A DNA stretch of 64,000 nt from assembly GCA_902520335.1 (NCBI GenBank), contig CABYNS010000002.1:62001-126000 (forward strand), written 5' to 3'. The translations under genes and the position numbers were made by a program. Position 1 is the stretch's first letter, and each line of letters starts with the position of its first letter. Shown here piece after piece: positions 35,406 through 44,728 of this stretch. The notes under the pieces are model-generated. The model was not told the origin of the DNA. It searched no databases and was given only the letters and a program-made list of their open reading frames with translations. This stretch comes from an uncultured Pelagibacteraceae bacterium (GTDB lineage: Bacteria; Pseudomonadota; Alphaproteobacteria; Pelagibacterales; Pelagibacteraceae).

Positions 35406-36224
35406 ATGACTAAAAATTTAGATAATGAGGGTCTAAGTTCTATAGCAGACAATTATCAGCTATTTTATGTTGACTTATGGGGGGTGGTCCATAATGGGGT
35501 TACTCTACACCTTGAAGCGATAAAAGCTCTCAAAGAAATCAATAAAAAAAGAAAGGACTATATTTTACTTACAAATGCACCTAGACCCAACCATGCAGTT
35601 AAATCTTTTTTAGAAAAACTAGGCATGGAGAAAGAAATCAGAGACCATGTTTTTACTTCTGGCGAGGCAGCTCTCATTTATTTAAAGAAAAATTTGATTA
35701 ATAAAAATTTTTTTCACGTTGGTCCTCCAAGAGATTTCGATTTATTTAAAGACTTTGAAAAAATGAAATTAGATAATATTGAAAAAAGCGAATATATTTT
35801 ATGTACTGGATTGTTTGATGATCACAATGAAGACTTAAATTATTATAAAAGTTTGCTTGAAAAAAATATAAAAAAAAAAATGATTTGCACAAATCCTGAT
35901 CTAATTGTGGACAGAGGAAACACTAGAGAATTTTGTGCTGGTTCTGTTGCAATGGTTTTTGAAAAAATGGGTGGAGAAGTTGTTTACTTTGGAAAACCTT
36001 ATCCTGAAGTTTATAATCAATCTATTTATAACAAAAATAAGAAAATTCTCTCCATAGGTGATAATTTAAATACTGATATAAAAGGAGCGAACCTTTTAAA
36101 TTATGATTCTTTGATAATTTCAAATGGAATTCATAAGGATGAGATTAAAGAAAAAGGAATTGAAAAAGTTGCAAAATCTTATGAAGCAATTTGTAATTAT
36201 ATTCAATCAGAATTGAAATGGTAA
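35406..36224 (+). CDS. HAD-superfamily class IIA hydrolase (TIGR01459 type)
   Basis: A 272-residue phosphatase-like protein. The nucleophile motif is FYVDLWGVVHNGV, with the family's DLWGV; further motifs are LLTNAPRP (with Thr), GKPYPEVY (Lys) and ILSIGDNLNTDIKGA (Asp-Asp). The cap between motifs II and III is of the NagD type. Members are found next to ribF in many Alphaproteobacteria, and here ribF starts inside its last 7 bases, which may mean a link to FMN or another phosphorylated compound. The substrate is not known. Confidence 0.85.
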   Translation: MTKNLDNEGLSSIADNYQLFYVDLWGVVHNGVTLHLEAIKALKEINKKRKDYILLTNAPRPNHAVKSFLEKLGMEKEIRDHVFTSGEAALIYLKKNLINKNFFHVGPPRDFDLFKDFEKMKLDNIEKSEYILCTGLFDDHNEDLNYYKSLLEKNIKKKMICTNPDLIVDRGNTREFCAGSVAMVFEKMGGEVVYFGKPYPEVYNQSIYNKNKKILSIGDNLNTDIKGANLLNYDSLIISNGIHKDEIKEKGIEKVAKSYEAICNYIQSELKW

Positions 36225-37144
36225 AATCAAAAAGAATATATAAAAATTTTAAGATCAATCCAAGATACAAAAACTCAATTATATTGATTGGCAATTTTGA
36301 TGGAGTTCACAGAGGACATCAAAAATTATTCTCATTGGCTAAGAAATATAAAAAAAAATATTCCTCAAAAATTGGTGTGTTAACTTTTGAACCAATGCCA
36401 AAAATGTTTTTTAATAAGAATTTAGATAATTTTAGGATCTCTAATTTGCAGCAAAAAATTGATAATCTGAAAAATCTTAATGTAGATTTTTTGATAATAA
36501 AAAAGTTTGATCGAAAATTCTCAAAAATAAAATCTATAACTTTCATTAAAGAAATATTAGGTAAAAAGCTAAAACCAAAATTCATTTTTGTAAGCAATAA
36601 TTTTAGATTTGGCAATAAGAGAGAAGGTGACGTTAGACAGTTGATTAAATTTGAAAGCATGTGTGGTTATAAGGTAATTAAACCACAACCACTGTTAACC
36701 AATAAGAAAATAGCATCTTCATCGTTGGTTAGGAAACTTTTACAAAAAGGAAAATTAGAAAAAGCCAATAAAATTCTTAATAGAAATTGGTCAATTGTTG
36801 GAAAGGTTCAAAAAGGAAGACAGCTAGGAAAAAAAATCGGTTTCCCGACGGCAAACATTGATATTAAAGATTATATTTTAGCCTGCCCAGGTGTATATGC
36901 AGTAAAAGCAAAAAGATATGGCAAAAACAATTACATAAAAGGGATAGCAAATTTAGGCTATCGACCAACATTTAATGGAAAAAAAATATTATTGGAAGTT
37001 CATTTATTTAATTTTTCTGGAAATCTTTATAATAAGTATTTAACAGTAGAATTTAAAAAATTTATAAGAAAAGAAAAAAAATTTAAAAATGTCGACCAAC
37101 TTAGAAAACAAATTAAAACTGACTTATTAATAGCAAAAAAATAA
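36218..37144 (+). CDS. ribF: Bifunctional riboflavin kinase / FAD synthetase
   Basis: A 308-residue enzyme that makes FMN from riboflavin and then FAD. The N-terminal adenylyltransferase half has ILIGNFDGVHRGHQKLF with the HxGH-like motif and VSNNFRFGNKREGDV; the C-terminal kinase half (from about residue 185) has VQKGRQLGKKIGFPTANI (with PTAN) and GVYAVKA. Both activities should be intact. It overlaps the HAD gene by 7 bases and is followed by ileS after one base, a conserved order. Confidence 0.95.
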   Translation: MVKSKRIYKNFKINPRYKNSIILIGNFDGVHRGHQKLFSLAKKYKKKYSSKIGVLTFEPMPKMFFNKNLDNFRISNLQQKIDNLKNLNVDFLIIKKFDRKFSKIKSITFIKEILGKKLKPKFIFVSNNFRFGNKREGDVRQLIKFESMCGYKVIKPQPLLTNKKIASSSLVRKLLQKGKLEKANKILNRNWSIVGKVQKGRQLGKKIGFPTANIDIKDYILACPGVYAVKAKRYGKNNYIKGIANLGYRPTFNGKKILLEVHLFNFSGNLYNKYLTVEFKKFIRKEKKFKNVDQLRKQIKTDLLIAKK

Positions 37145-37145
37145 A

Positions 37146-39863
37146 ATGAGCAAATCTCAAATAAATCTTCCTAAAACTGCTTTTTCGATGAAAGCAAATT
37201 TGCCAACACGAGAACCTGAAATTTTGAAACTTTGGCAAAACATAAATCTTTATGATGAATTGAGAAAATCGAGAAAAGGAGAAGAAAAATTTGTTCTTCA
37301 TGATGGTCCTCCATATGCGAATGGGAATATACACATGGGAACAGCTTTAAATAAAATTTTAAAAGATATAATTGTAAGATTTCATCAAATGGATGGAAAA
37401 GATTCAGTCTATGTTCCAGGATGGGATTGTCATGGATTGCCAATAGAATGGAAAATTGAAGAGCAATATAAAAAAAATAAAAAAAACAAAAATGAAGTTC
37501 CAATCGTTGAGTTTAGAAAAGAATGCAGAGCTTTTGCAGAAAAATGGATAGATATTCATAAAGATCAATTTAAAAGGTTAGGAGTTGTAGGAGATTGGGA
37601 TAATTATTATTCTACAATGAGTTTTGATGCTGAAGCTCAAATAGTAAGAGAACTAGGTAAATTTTTAAAAGAAGGAAGTTTGTATAGAGGTTTTAAACCT
37701 GTTTTATGGTCTACTGTTGAAAAAACAGCTTTAGCTGATGCAGAAGTTGAGTACCAAGATCATAAGTCAGATACTATCTATGCATCATTTCCAGTTAAAT
37801 TATCAAATATAAAAGAATTAAAAGATAGTGAAATAGTAATTTGGACAACCACCCCATGGACTATTCCAGCTAACAAAGCCTTGGCTTACAATGAAAGTCT
37901 AGATTATTTATTAATTGAAGTAAATGACGACGGAGACTTTAAAAATAAAAAAATTGTTATTGCAGACGCATTAATTGATACGGTTGTAAAAGATACCAAA
38001 ATTCAAAGTTTCAAAAAACTAAAAAATTTTAAAGGTAAAGATCTAAAAGGAACAATTTGTAATCATCCTTTTTTCAAACTTGGTTATGAATATGACATAC
38101 CTATGCTGGAAGCACGTTTTGTTACTACAGAACAGGGTACTGGAATTGTTCATTGTGCGCCAAGTCATGGTCCTGATGATTTTAATTTGTGTATGAATAA
38201 CGGAATTAAAGCAATTGAAACAGTTGATGGTGATGGAAGATATACAAAAAATGTAGCACTTTTTGAAGGGTTACATATTTTCAAATCTAATTCTATTGTG
38301 ATTGAAAAATTAAGAGACCAAAAAAAATTATTATCAAGCGGCGAACTTGTTCATTCTTATCCTCATTCATGGAGGTCCAAAGCACCATTAGTTCACAGAG
38401 CAACACCTCAATGGTTTATTTCTATGGATAGTCATAAACTAAGAACTAAAGCTTTAAAGGCAATTGATGAAACAACTTTTTATCCCAGTAAGGGAAAAGA
38501 AAGATTAAAATCGATGATTGAAACAAGACCCGACTGGTGTGTTTCAAGACAAAGAGTATGGGGAGTTCCATTACCTATTTTTTTAAACAAGAAGACAGGT
38601 GAAATTTTGGTTGATGATGAGGTTTTTGATAATATTGCGAAAATTTATGAAAAAGAAGGATCTGATTGTTGGTTTTCGGATGATCCACAAAAATTTCTTG
38701 GAAAAAAATATAAAGCTGAAGATTTTGAAAAGTTAAGCGATATTGTAGAAGTGTGGTTTGATAGTGGATCTACACACTCATTTGTATTGGAAAAAAGAAA
38801 AGATTTAAAGTGGCCGGCATCCATGTATCTCGAGGGCTCTGATCAACACAGGGGGTGGTTTCATTCGTCTCTTTTAGAGTCTTGTGGAACTAGAGATCGT
38901 GCACCTTTTGAGTCTATTCTTTCTCATGGTTTTGTAGTTGATGGCAAAGGTTTAAAAATGTCAAAATCTTTAGGAAACGTAATTGCTCCTGAAGATATTC
39001 TCAAAAAATATGGAGCAGATATACTTAGAATTTGGGTTGCTTCCTCAAATTATGCTGAGGATCTTCGAATAGACTACTCAATATTAGATCAGCATGCTGA
39101 GTCTTACAGAAAAATAAGAAATACATTTAGATATTTACTTGGAAATCTTAATGATAATTTTGAACAAATAGATTTAGAAAAAATTAGAATTGAGAATTTA
39201 CCTGAATTAGAGCAATTTATGCTTCATAAAATTTACAATTTAAATTCTAAATTTAACAAGTATTTCAAAGATTATGATTTCCATAATCTGTATAAAGAAT
39301 TATTGAATTTTTGCACTGTAGATCTATCTGCTTTTTATTTTGATATAAGAAAAGATACTTTGTACTGTGATCCAATAAATTCTGAAAAAAGAAAATCTAC
39401 TCTTGTATTGCTAAACGTTATTCTTAACTCTTTATTAAGATGGTTTGCTCCAATATTATCTTTTACAACTGAGGAGATTTATCAACTTATTTCAAAAAAC
39501 AAAAAAAGTATTCATCTTGAAAAATTTTTAAATTTTCCTAAAAAATTTGATAATTCGAACCTAAATTCAAAATGGGTACAATTAATCAAAATAAGAGATA
39601 TTTGTAATCTTAGTATTGAGCAAAAACGAGCAAGTAAAGATATTGGATCTAGTTTAGAAGCTGCATTAATAGTAAAACTAAATAGTGAGAACCAAAAATT
39701 TTTGAAAAATATTGACCTTTCAGAACTTTGTATAACTTCTTCAGTCAAAATTGAGAATAGTGATACAAATGAAGTAATTGCAGAGACAATGAAAGCAATG
39801 GGTGAAAAATGTCCAGTATGTTGGAAAATTAGCATCACACCCTGTGAAAGACACAAATTGTAA
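37146..39863 (+). CDS. ileS: Isoleucyl-tRNA synthetase
   Basis: A 905-residue class Ia synthetase. It has the HIGH-type motif (GPPYANGNIHMGTALNKILKD, with HMGT), the editing domain with TTPWTIPANKALAY and HGPDDF, the KMSKS loop (GLKMSKSLGN) and the anticodon-binding C-terminal region. The zinc-finger end is short: CPVCWKISITPCERHKL, with Cys-Cys and then Cys-x2-His, instead of the usual four-Cys pattern. It is co-transcribed with ribF and lspA. Confidence 0.97.
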   Translation: MSKSQINLPKTAFSMKANLPTREPEILKLWQNINLYDELRKSRKGEEKFVLHDGPPYANGNIHMGTALNKILKDIIVRFHQMDGKDSVYVPGWDCHGLPIEWKIEEQYKKNKKNKNEVPIVEFRKECRAFAEKWIDIHKDQFKRLGVVGDWDNYYSTMSFDAEAQIVRELGKFLKEGSLYRGFKPVLWSTVEKTALADAEVEYQDHKSDTIYASFPVKLSNIKELKDSEIVIWTTTPWTIPANKALAYNESLDYLLIEVNDDGDFKNKKIVIADALIDTVVKDTKIQSFKKLKNFKGKDLKGTICNHPFFKLGYEYDIPMLEARFVTTEQGTGIVHCAPSHGPDDFNLCMNNGIKAIETVDGDGRYTKNVALFEGLHIFKSNSIVIEKLRDQKKLLSSGELVHSYPHSWRSKAPLVHRATPQWFISMDSHKLRTKALKAIDETTFYPSKGKERLKSMIETRPDWCVSRQRVWGVPLPIFLNKKTGEILVDDEVFDNIAKIYEKEGSDCWFSDDPQKFLGKKYKAEDFEKLSDIVEVWFDSGSTHSFVLEKRKDLKWPASMYLEGSDQHRGWFHSSLLESCGTRDRAPFESILSHGFVVDGKGLKMSKSLGNVIAPEDILKKYGADILRIWVASSNYAEDLRIDYSILDQHAESYRKIRNTFRYLLGNLNDNFEQIDLEKIRIENLPELEQFMLHKIYNLNSKFNKYFKDYDFHNLYKELLNFCTVDLSAFYFDIRKDTLYCDPINSEKRKSTLVLLNVILNSLLRWFAPILSFTTEEIYQLISKNKKSIHLEKFLNFPKKFDNSNLNSKWVQLIKIRDICNLSIEQKRASKDIGSSLEAALIVKLNSENQKFLKNIDLSELCITSSVKIENSDTNEVIAETMKAMGEKCPVCWKISITPCERHKL

Positions 39864-39868
39864 ATAAA

Positions 39869-40357
39869 ATGTTAAAAAAACATTTAGTAGATTTTTCTAT
39901 TATCATTTTTATTTTTTTAATTGATCGAATAAGTAAATTAATGATTATTAGCTCTTCAGAAACTTATGAACAATATGGCATTAGTATTACATCCTTTTTA
40001 AATTTTAATTTGATTTGGAATGAAGGTATTGCTTTTGGTTTATTTTCTTTTGATGAAAAGTTTTATTACAATTTGCTTACAATAATTATATTTTTAATAA
40101 TATTAATAATTGTTTGGTTAATGTTAAAATCAAAAGGATTTGAAAAAATTAGCTTTCTTTTGATAATTGGGGGGTCAATTGGCAATATTTATGACAGGAT
40201 TTATTACTCTGCTGTGCCAGATTTTATAGATATACATTTCAATAATTATCATTGGTTTATATTTAACGTTGCTGATATATTTATTACTTTAGGTATAGTA
40301 TTCTTAATTTGTATTGAAATATTAGGCTCAAAAAACAGAAAAAATGAAAATTATTAA
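39869..40357 (+). CDS. lspA: Lipoprotein signal peptidase (signal peptidase II)
   Basis: A 162-residue inner-membrane aspartyl protease that cuts signal peptides from prolipoproteins. Four hydrophobic helices are visible. The catalytic blocks are LIDRISKL (helix 1), WNEGIAFGLFSF, GGSIGNIYDRIYYSAVPDFIDIHF, and HWFIFNVADIFITLG with the second Asp. It lies five bases after ileS, an order conserved in many bacteria, and overlaps the next lipoprotein gene by 14 bases. Confidence 0.95.
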   Translation: MLKKHLVDFSIIIFIFLIDRISKLMIISSSETYEQYGISITSFLNFNLIWNEGIAFGLFSFDEKFYYNLLTIIIFLIILIIVWLMLKSKGFEKISFLLIIGGSIGNIYDRIYYSAVPDFIDIHFNNYHWFIFNVADIFITLGIVFLICIEILGSKNRKNENY

Positions 40358-40661
40358 AAATATTTTAGTTATTCTAATTGTTAGTTTTTTTATTTACTCA
40401 TGTGAGGGATTTAAATTAAAAAAAAAATCTACTTCTGGTGAAGAATTTTTAATAGAAAAAAAAGATCCCTTAATTTTACCACCCGACTTTTCAAAATTAC
40501 CAGAGCCAAAAGAACAGATTAAAAATCAGGATAATGAGAAAGAAAAATTGGTTCTTGATGGTGTTTTCAATAAAGAAAATTCCAAAAATGTTGAAAATAA
40601 AGATAATGAAGTTGATCAAAAATCTGATTTAAAAAAAAGTATTTTGGATAAGATTAAATAA
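40344..40661 (+). CDS. DUF3035-like small lipoprotein
   Basis: A 105-residue protein with lipoprotein signal and lipobox (FFIYSC, Cys at about 20). The mature part has KKDPLILPPDFSKLPEPKE, matching the PL-LPPDF motif of DUF3035 lipoproteins that follow lspA in many Alphaproteobacteria. The rest is charged and low-complexity (many Lys, Asn, Asp). The function is not known. It starts inside lspA, so both are translated from the same message, and LspA may process it. Confidence 0.8.
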   Translation: MKIIKNILVILIVSFFIYSCEGFKLKKKSTSGEEFLIEKKDPLILPPDFSKLPEPKEQIKNQDNEKEKLVLDGVFNKENSKNVENKDNEVDQKSDLKKSILDKIK

Positions 40662-40663
40662 GA

Positions 40664-41821
40664 ATGATAACTAAAAATTTTTTTTTAAAAGATTTTCAAA
40701 GAAAAAAAAATAATAAAATTCTAAGAAAATATTTTAAACAACTTATAGTTTCTAAAAATGAAATTATTAAGTCATTAAAAAATAACTATAATTATAGTTA
40801 TACAAAAAAAAAAATTGCAAAATTTCGCAAGTACAAGGACATAAGAATTTTTGGAATGGGAGGCTCGTCTTTAGGAGCTAACGCTATTTATGATTTTTTA
40901 AAGTATAAAATAAAAAAAGATTTTTATTTTTTATCAAATTTACAAAAGAAAAAATTTCCTACAAAAAAAAATTATTTAAATTTAATCATTTCAAAATCTG
41001 GAAATACTTTAGAGACAATAGTAAATTCCAATATTTATATATCAAAAAAAGATCAGAATATTGTAATCACCGAAAATAAAACAAGCTACCTAAGAAATAT
41101 AGGTATTAAATTAAAAAGTGAGATAATTGATCATAATAACTTCATAGGTGGAAGATATTCAGTTTTGTCAGAAGTCGGAATGCTACCAGCAGAATTAATG
41201 GGATTAAATGAAAAAAAATTCAAACAATTTAACAACTTATTAAAAAATAGATACTTTTTTAACGCGGTTATAAGCAACGTCACCAACATTGTGGAACTAG
41301 TAAACAAAAAAAAATCTAATGCAGTAATTTTAAATTATGATGAAAGTTTAGATAATTTTTTAAAATGGTATCAACAACTTCTAGCAGAGAGTATAGGAAA
41401 AAAGGGTAAAGGAATTTTCCCAATTATTTCAACTATGCCAAAAGACAATCACAGTTTAATGCAGTTATACTTGGATGGTCAAAAAAACAACTTTTATACC
41501 TTTTTTAGTAGTGCTGATAAAATTTCTCCAGGGATAAATAAGGAGACAATTTTGAAATCGAAAAATTTTTTAATGAATAAAAATTTACAAGATATTTTAG
41601 ACTCCAAGATTTTAGCAACTCAAAAGGTATTTAAAAAAAAAAAGATACCATTCAGAAGTTTTTTTCTTAAAACTAGAAAAGAGGAAACCCTTGGTGAATT
41701 GTTCACTTTTTTTGTTGTAGAAACTATTTTGATAGCAAAAGCATTGAGGATAAATCCATATGATCAACCAGCAGTAGAACTAATTAAAAAAGAAACAAAC
41801 AAAATTTTGGTTAATTCTTAG
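40664..41821 (+). CDS. pgi: Glucose-6-phosphate isomerase, short form
   Basis: A 385-residue isomerase that interconverts glucose-6-phosphate and fructose-6-phosphate. It is much shorter than the usual 450-550 residues, but the catalytic elements are there: FGMGGSSLGANAIY, SKSGNTLETI, the Arg in FIGGRYSVLSEVG, Glu in LLAESIGKKGKG, His in MPKDNHSLMQLY and the Lys in NPYDQPAVELIKK. The shortening is mostly at the N-terminus and in loops. Its stop overlaps rsmD by four bases (TTAG). The fold family is safe; a related role in another sugar phosphate is possible. Confidence 0.85.
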   Translation: MITKNFFLKDFQRKKNNKILRKYFKQLIVSKNEIIKSLKNNYNYSYTKKKIAKFRKYKDIRIFGMGGSSLGANAIYDFLKYKIKKDFYFLSNLQKKKFPTKKNYLNLIISKSGNTLETIVNSNIYISKKDQNIVITENKTSYLRNIGIKLKSEIIDHNNFIGGRYSVLSEVGMLPAELMGLNEKKFKQFNNLLKNRYFFNAVISNVTNIVELVNKKKSNAVILNYDESLDNFLKWYQQLLAESIGKKGKGIFPIISTMPKDNHSLMQLYLDGQKNNFYTFFSSADKISPGINKETILKSKNFLMNKNLQDILDSKILATQKVFKKKKIPFRSFFLKTRKEETLGELFTFFVVETILIAKALRINPYDQPAVELIKKETNKILVNS

Positions 41822-42378
41822 TTAGCAATGTAGACCTTTGAAATCCCATAAGTCCGCACATCTAAAATATTTATTTTTTCTGTTATTGGCAATTTATCTT
41901 TTTTATGTCTATGGATTATAAATAACCCTTTTTTACTGAGTACTCTTTTTTCAATAATTTTTTCAATTAGGTCATTTACTCTTAATTCTTTATATGGTGG
42001 ATCAATAAAAATTAAATCAAATTTTTTTTCTATAGTTTTCTTTGAGTTGAAAAAAGTAAAGCAATCGCCTTCAAATATTTTATAGTTTTGATTTTGAGCA
42101 AGTTTTGATAAATTTTTTTTTAAAATTTTTAACGCTTTTAGATAATTTTCAAAAAAATAAACATTTTTCGATCCTCTCGAAATACATTCAATCCCAAAAG
42201 AGCCACAACCAGAGAATAAATCTAAAACAGAAGAATGAGATAAACTTAAGCTAAATTTATTTGAATGCTCCAGAAGGTTAAATATAGATTCTTTTACCAT
42301 ATCTTTTAATGGACGTGTATTTTTATCCGAGGGTAAAAATAATTTTTTTCCCTTAAACTTACCTGAAATAATTCTCAT
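41818..42378 (-). CDS. rsmD: 16S rRNA (guanine(966)-N2)-methyltransferase RsmD
   Basis: A 186-residue SAM-dependent methyltransferase that modifies G966 of 16S rRNA. It has the start RIISGKFKGKKLFLP, the RPLKDMVKESIFN helix, the SAM motif VLDLFSGCGSFGIECISRG and the catalytic FIDPPY. Length is typical. The gene begins next to purD with a 4-base overlap (ATGA), so both are translated from one message, and the end overlaps the convergent pgi by four bases. Confidence 0.95.
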   Translation of the reverse strand: MRIISGKFKGKKLFLPSDKNTRPLKDMVKESIFNLLEHSNKFSLSLSHSSVLDLFSGCGSFGIECISRGSKNVYFFENYLKALKILKKNLSKLAQNQNYKIFEGDCFTFFNSKKTIEKKFDLIFIDPPYKELRVNDLIEKIIEKRVLSKKGLFIIHRHKKDKLPITEKINILDVRTYGISKVYIAN

Positions 42379-43640
42379 TGTTCGATTATTTTATAACCAA
42401 TATCTTTTCTAAAAAATCCATTTTTCCAATTTAATGCCTTTATTAAATTTATTGCTTGATCTCTACTTTCCTTTAGATTTATAGACTTAATTACAAAGTT
42501 AAGTACTCGTCCACCATTTGAGTAGATTACTGAATTATCTATTTTTGTACCTGCGTGAAAAATGTAATTATCTTTTTGAAGTTTTATTTGATCAATAGCT
42601 TTTATTTTAATGTTATTTTCAAATTTATCAGGATATCCTTTTGAGCAAAGTACAATACAGATACTTTTTTTATTAGATAACTTAATATCTATAGAACTTA
42701 GATTTTGATTTACACATGCATAAATGATATCTGCAAAATCTGTTTCTACTCTTGGCAGAATAGTTTGACACTCTGGGTCACCCATTCTTACATTATACTC
42801 AATAAGGTAAGGATCATTATCAACAATCATTAGTCCTGCGTATAAAAAACCTTTAAAGTTTGTATTCAAATCTTTTAAACCTTTTAATGTTGGGTCAATT
42901 ATTCTCTCTATTATTTTTTTATCTAATTCCTCATTTTCGAGACGAGATGGTGAGTATGCACCCATGCCACCTGTATTTTTACCCTTATCACCCTCTAATA
43001 CTCTTTTATGATCTTGTGCAGATCCAAATTTTTTGTAAGTTTTACCATCAGAAATTATAAAAAAACTCATTTCCTCACCTTTCAAAAACTCTTCTATTAA
43101 AATTTCTTTAGCTTCTCCAAATTTTCCATTAAAAATTTCATCTACAGCTATCTTAGACTGCTCTAAAGTATCACAAATATAAACACCTTTTCCTGAAGCT
43201 AAACCATCAGCTTTAACAACTATTGGGAATTTACATTTTTTTAAAAAATTAAAACTTTCCTCTTTATTTTCAAAAACACCAAAATTGGCAGTTGGTATCT
43301 TATATTTCTCACAGAGTTTCTTTGTAAATATTTTTGAGCCCTCTAATTGAGATGCAATTTTATTGGGGCCAAATACTTTAATTTGATTTTTTTCTAAAAA
43401 ATCAACAATTCCATCTACTAAAGGCTTTTCTGGCCCTATCACAACAATATCTATTTTAAGATTTTTAATTTTTTCTTTAATTTCCTCAAAATTACTCAAA
43501 TTTATATTAATATTTTCTGCTATAAAACTTGTCCCAGCGTTCCCTGGAAAACAATAAATTTTATCCACTTTGTTTGATGATTTTAAAAAAACACTAATAG
43601 CGTGCTCTCTACCCCCACTTCCAATTATTCCTATCTTCAT
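42375..43640 (-). CDS. purD: Phosphoribosylamine-glycine ligase (GAR synthetase)
   Basis: A 421-residue ATP-grasp enzyme of de novo purine synthesis that joins glycine to 5-phosphoribosylamine. It has the N-terminal GIIGSGGREHAI, VVIGPEKPLVDGI, the ATP-grasp core VVKADGLASGKGVYI and YNVRMGDPECQTILPR. Length is typical. The ATG is 24 bases from the divergent DUF2093 gene, and the 3' end overlaps rsmD by four bases. Confidence 0.97.
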   Translation of the reverse strand: MKIGIIGSGGREHAISVFLKSSNKVDKIYCFPGNAGTSFIAENININLSNFEEIKEKIKNLKIDIVVIGPEKPLVDGIVDFLEKNQIKVFGPNKIASQLEGSKIFTKKLCEKYKIPTANFGVFENKEESFNFLKKCKFPIVVKADGLASGKGVYICDTLEQSKIAVDEIFNGKFGEAKEILIEEFLKGEEMSFFIISDGKTYKKFGSAQDHKRVLEGDKGKNTGGMGAYSPSRLENEELDKKIIERIIDPTLKGLKDLNTNFKGFLYAGLMIVDNDPYLIEYNVRMGDPECQTILPRVETDFADIIYACVNQNLSSIDIKLSNKKSICIVLCSKGYPDKFENNIKIKAIDQIKLQKDNYIFHAGTKIDNSVIYSNGGRVLNFVIKSINLKESRDQAINLIKALNWKNGFFRKDIGYKIIEQ

Positions 43641-43664
43641 ATAAATATATATAAACTAAAAATA

Positions 43665-43853
43665 ATGAAAAAATTAGCTAAATTAAAATATTTACCAAAT
43701 AACTTTAAAATTATTGAAAAAGGAGATTATGTTTTGTGTGCAATATCTGGCAAACAAATCCCACTTGATAAATTAAATTATTGGAATGTAAATGATCAAG
43801 AGGCTTATTATTCATATAAAGAAGCCCATTTAAAAAAAGAAAGAGAGTGTTAA
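43665..43853 (+). CDS. DUF2093 domain protein
   Basis: A 62-residue protein. The ATG at 43665 is chosen because the family domain begins right there (KLAKLKYLPNNFKIIEKGDYVLCAISGKQIPLDKLNYW in parts: KLKYLPNNF, GDYVLCAISGKQIPLD, YWNVNDQEAY). An upstream in-frame start would add 21 residues that lie inside purD. DUF2093 proteins are small, mostly alphaproteobacterial and of unknown function; the Cys may hold a metal. It stands alone between purD and the lipid A block. Confidence 0.85.
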   Translation: MKKLAKLKYLPNNFKIIEKGDYVLCAISGKQIPLDKLNYWNVNDQEAYYSYKEAHLKKEREC

Positions 43854-43861
43854 ATACTAAA

Positions 43862-44728
43862 TTAAATTTTCCATCTACCGTGTGTCCAAATCCATTGATC
43901 AGGATTAGTCATTATCATCTTTTCTAAAATTTTATTTAATTTTGATGTAATTTTATCAATAGAATCATCTTTTGAAAATTTAATATTTTCAAAGATCTTT
44001 AATTTAAATTTGTTATCAATTAACCTTTCTATGTAAATAGGTACGACAGCAACATCAAACTTTTTAATAAATTGTGCAGGAATTGTAGTTGTAAAAGCTT
44101 TTTTTCCAAATAAATCACTTTCCACTCCCTCTGAAACTCTTTGATCAATCATTAGTGCTATCGATGTCCCTTTCTTAAATTCTTTTAATAGTTCTTTTGT
44201 GCCAGTGATTCCTTTTTTAATTTGTTTTTTACAAATATATTTTCTTCTAATTTTCTCCATAATTGGATTAAGGAATGAATTGTTTAATGGCCTATAAACA
44301 GCAGCTACATCAATACCAGATTTTTCTAAATGCATTGCCATCAATTCAAAGTTATTAAAATGTCCAGAGACAAATATTACTGGCTTATTAGAAGATTTAA
44401 TTTTTTCAAGCTCATCTTGATTTTCAACGATTATTTGATTTGAAAATTTTGGTGATGTTCTAAATTTTTCTATAAACATATATTCAGCAAAAATTTTCCC
44501 ATAATTTATCCACATATTGTCTAGAATTTTATTTTTCTGAATTTCATTAAATTTGGGAAAGGCTAAAGATAAATTGGTATAAGAAGTTTTCTTTGATCTA
44601 AATAATGACCCTAAATTTTTAAATATAAAACCTGAAATATTTCGGGATATTTTTAATCCGACAATTTTAAATATTAAAAAAAACAAAATGATAGTTATGA
44701 ATTCAAAAGTATATTTAATTGATTTCAT
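43862..44728 (-). CDS. Lipid A biosynthesis acyltransferase (LpxL/LpxM family)
   Basis: A 288-residue inner-membrane acyltransferase with an N-terminal hydrophobic segment (about residues 7-24). It has the HX4E catalytic motif SGHFNNFELMA and AVYRPLNN, DQRVSEGVESDLFGK and WIWTHGRW that are typical of lipid A late acyltransferases. It adds a secondary acyl chain to Kdo2-lipid IVA or a similar precursor. It is the last gene of msbA-waaA-lpxK-lpxL and its start overlaps lpxK by 14 bases. Confidence 0.9.
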   Translation of the reverse strand: MKSIKYTFEFITIILFFLIFKIVGLKISRNISGFIFKNLGSLFRSKKTSYTNLSLAFPKFNEIQKNKILDNMWINYGKIFAEYMFIEKFRTSPKFSNQIIVENQDELEKIKSSNKPVIFVSGHFNNFELMAMHLEKSGIDVAAVYRPLNNSFLNPIMEKIRRKYICKKQIKKGITGTKELLKEFKKGTSIALMIDQRVSEGVESDLFGKKAFTTTIPAQFIKKFDVAVVPIYIERLIDNKFKLKIFENIKFSKDDSIDKITSKLNKILEKMIMTNPDQWIWTHGRWKI

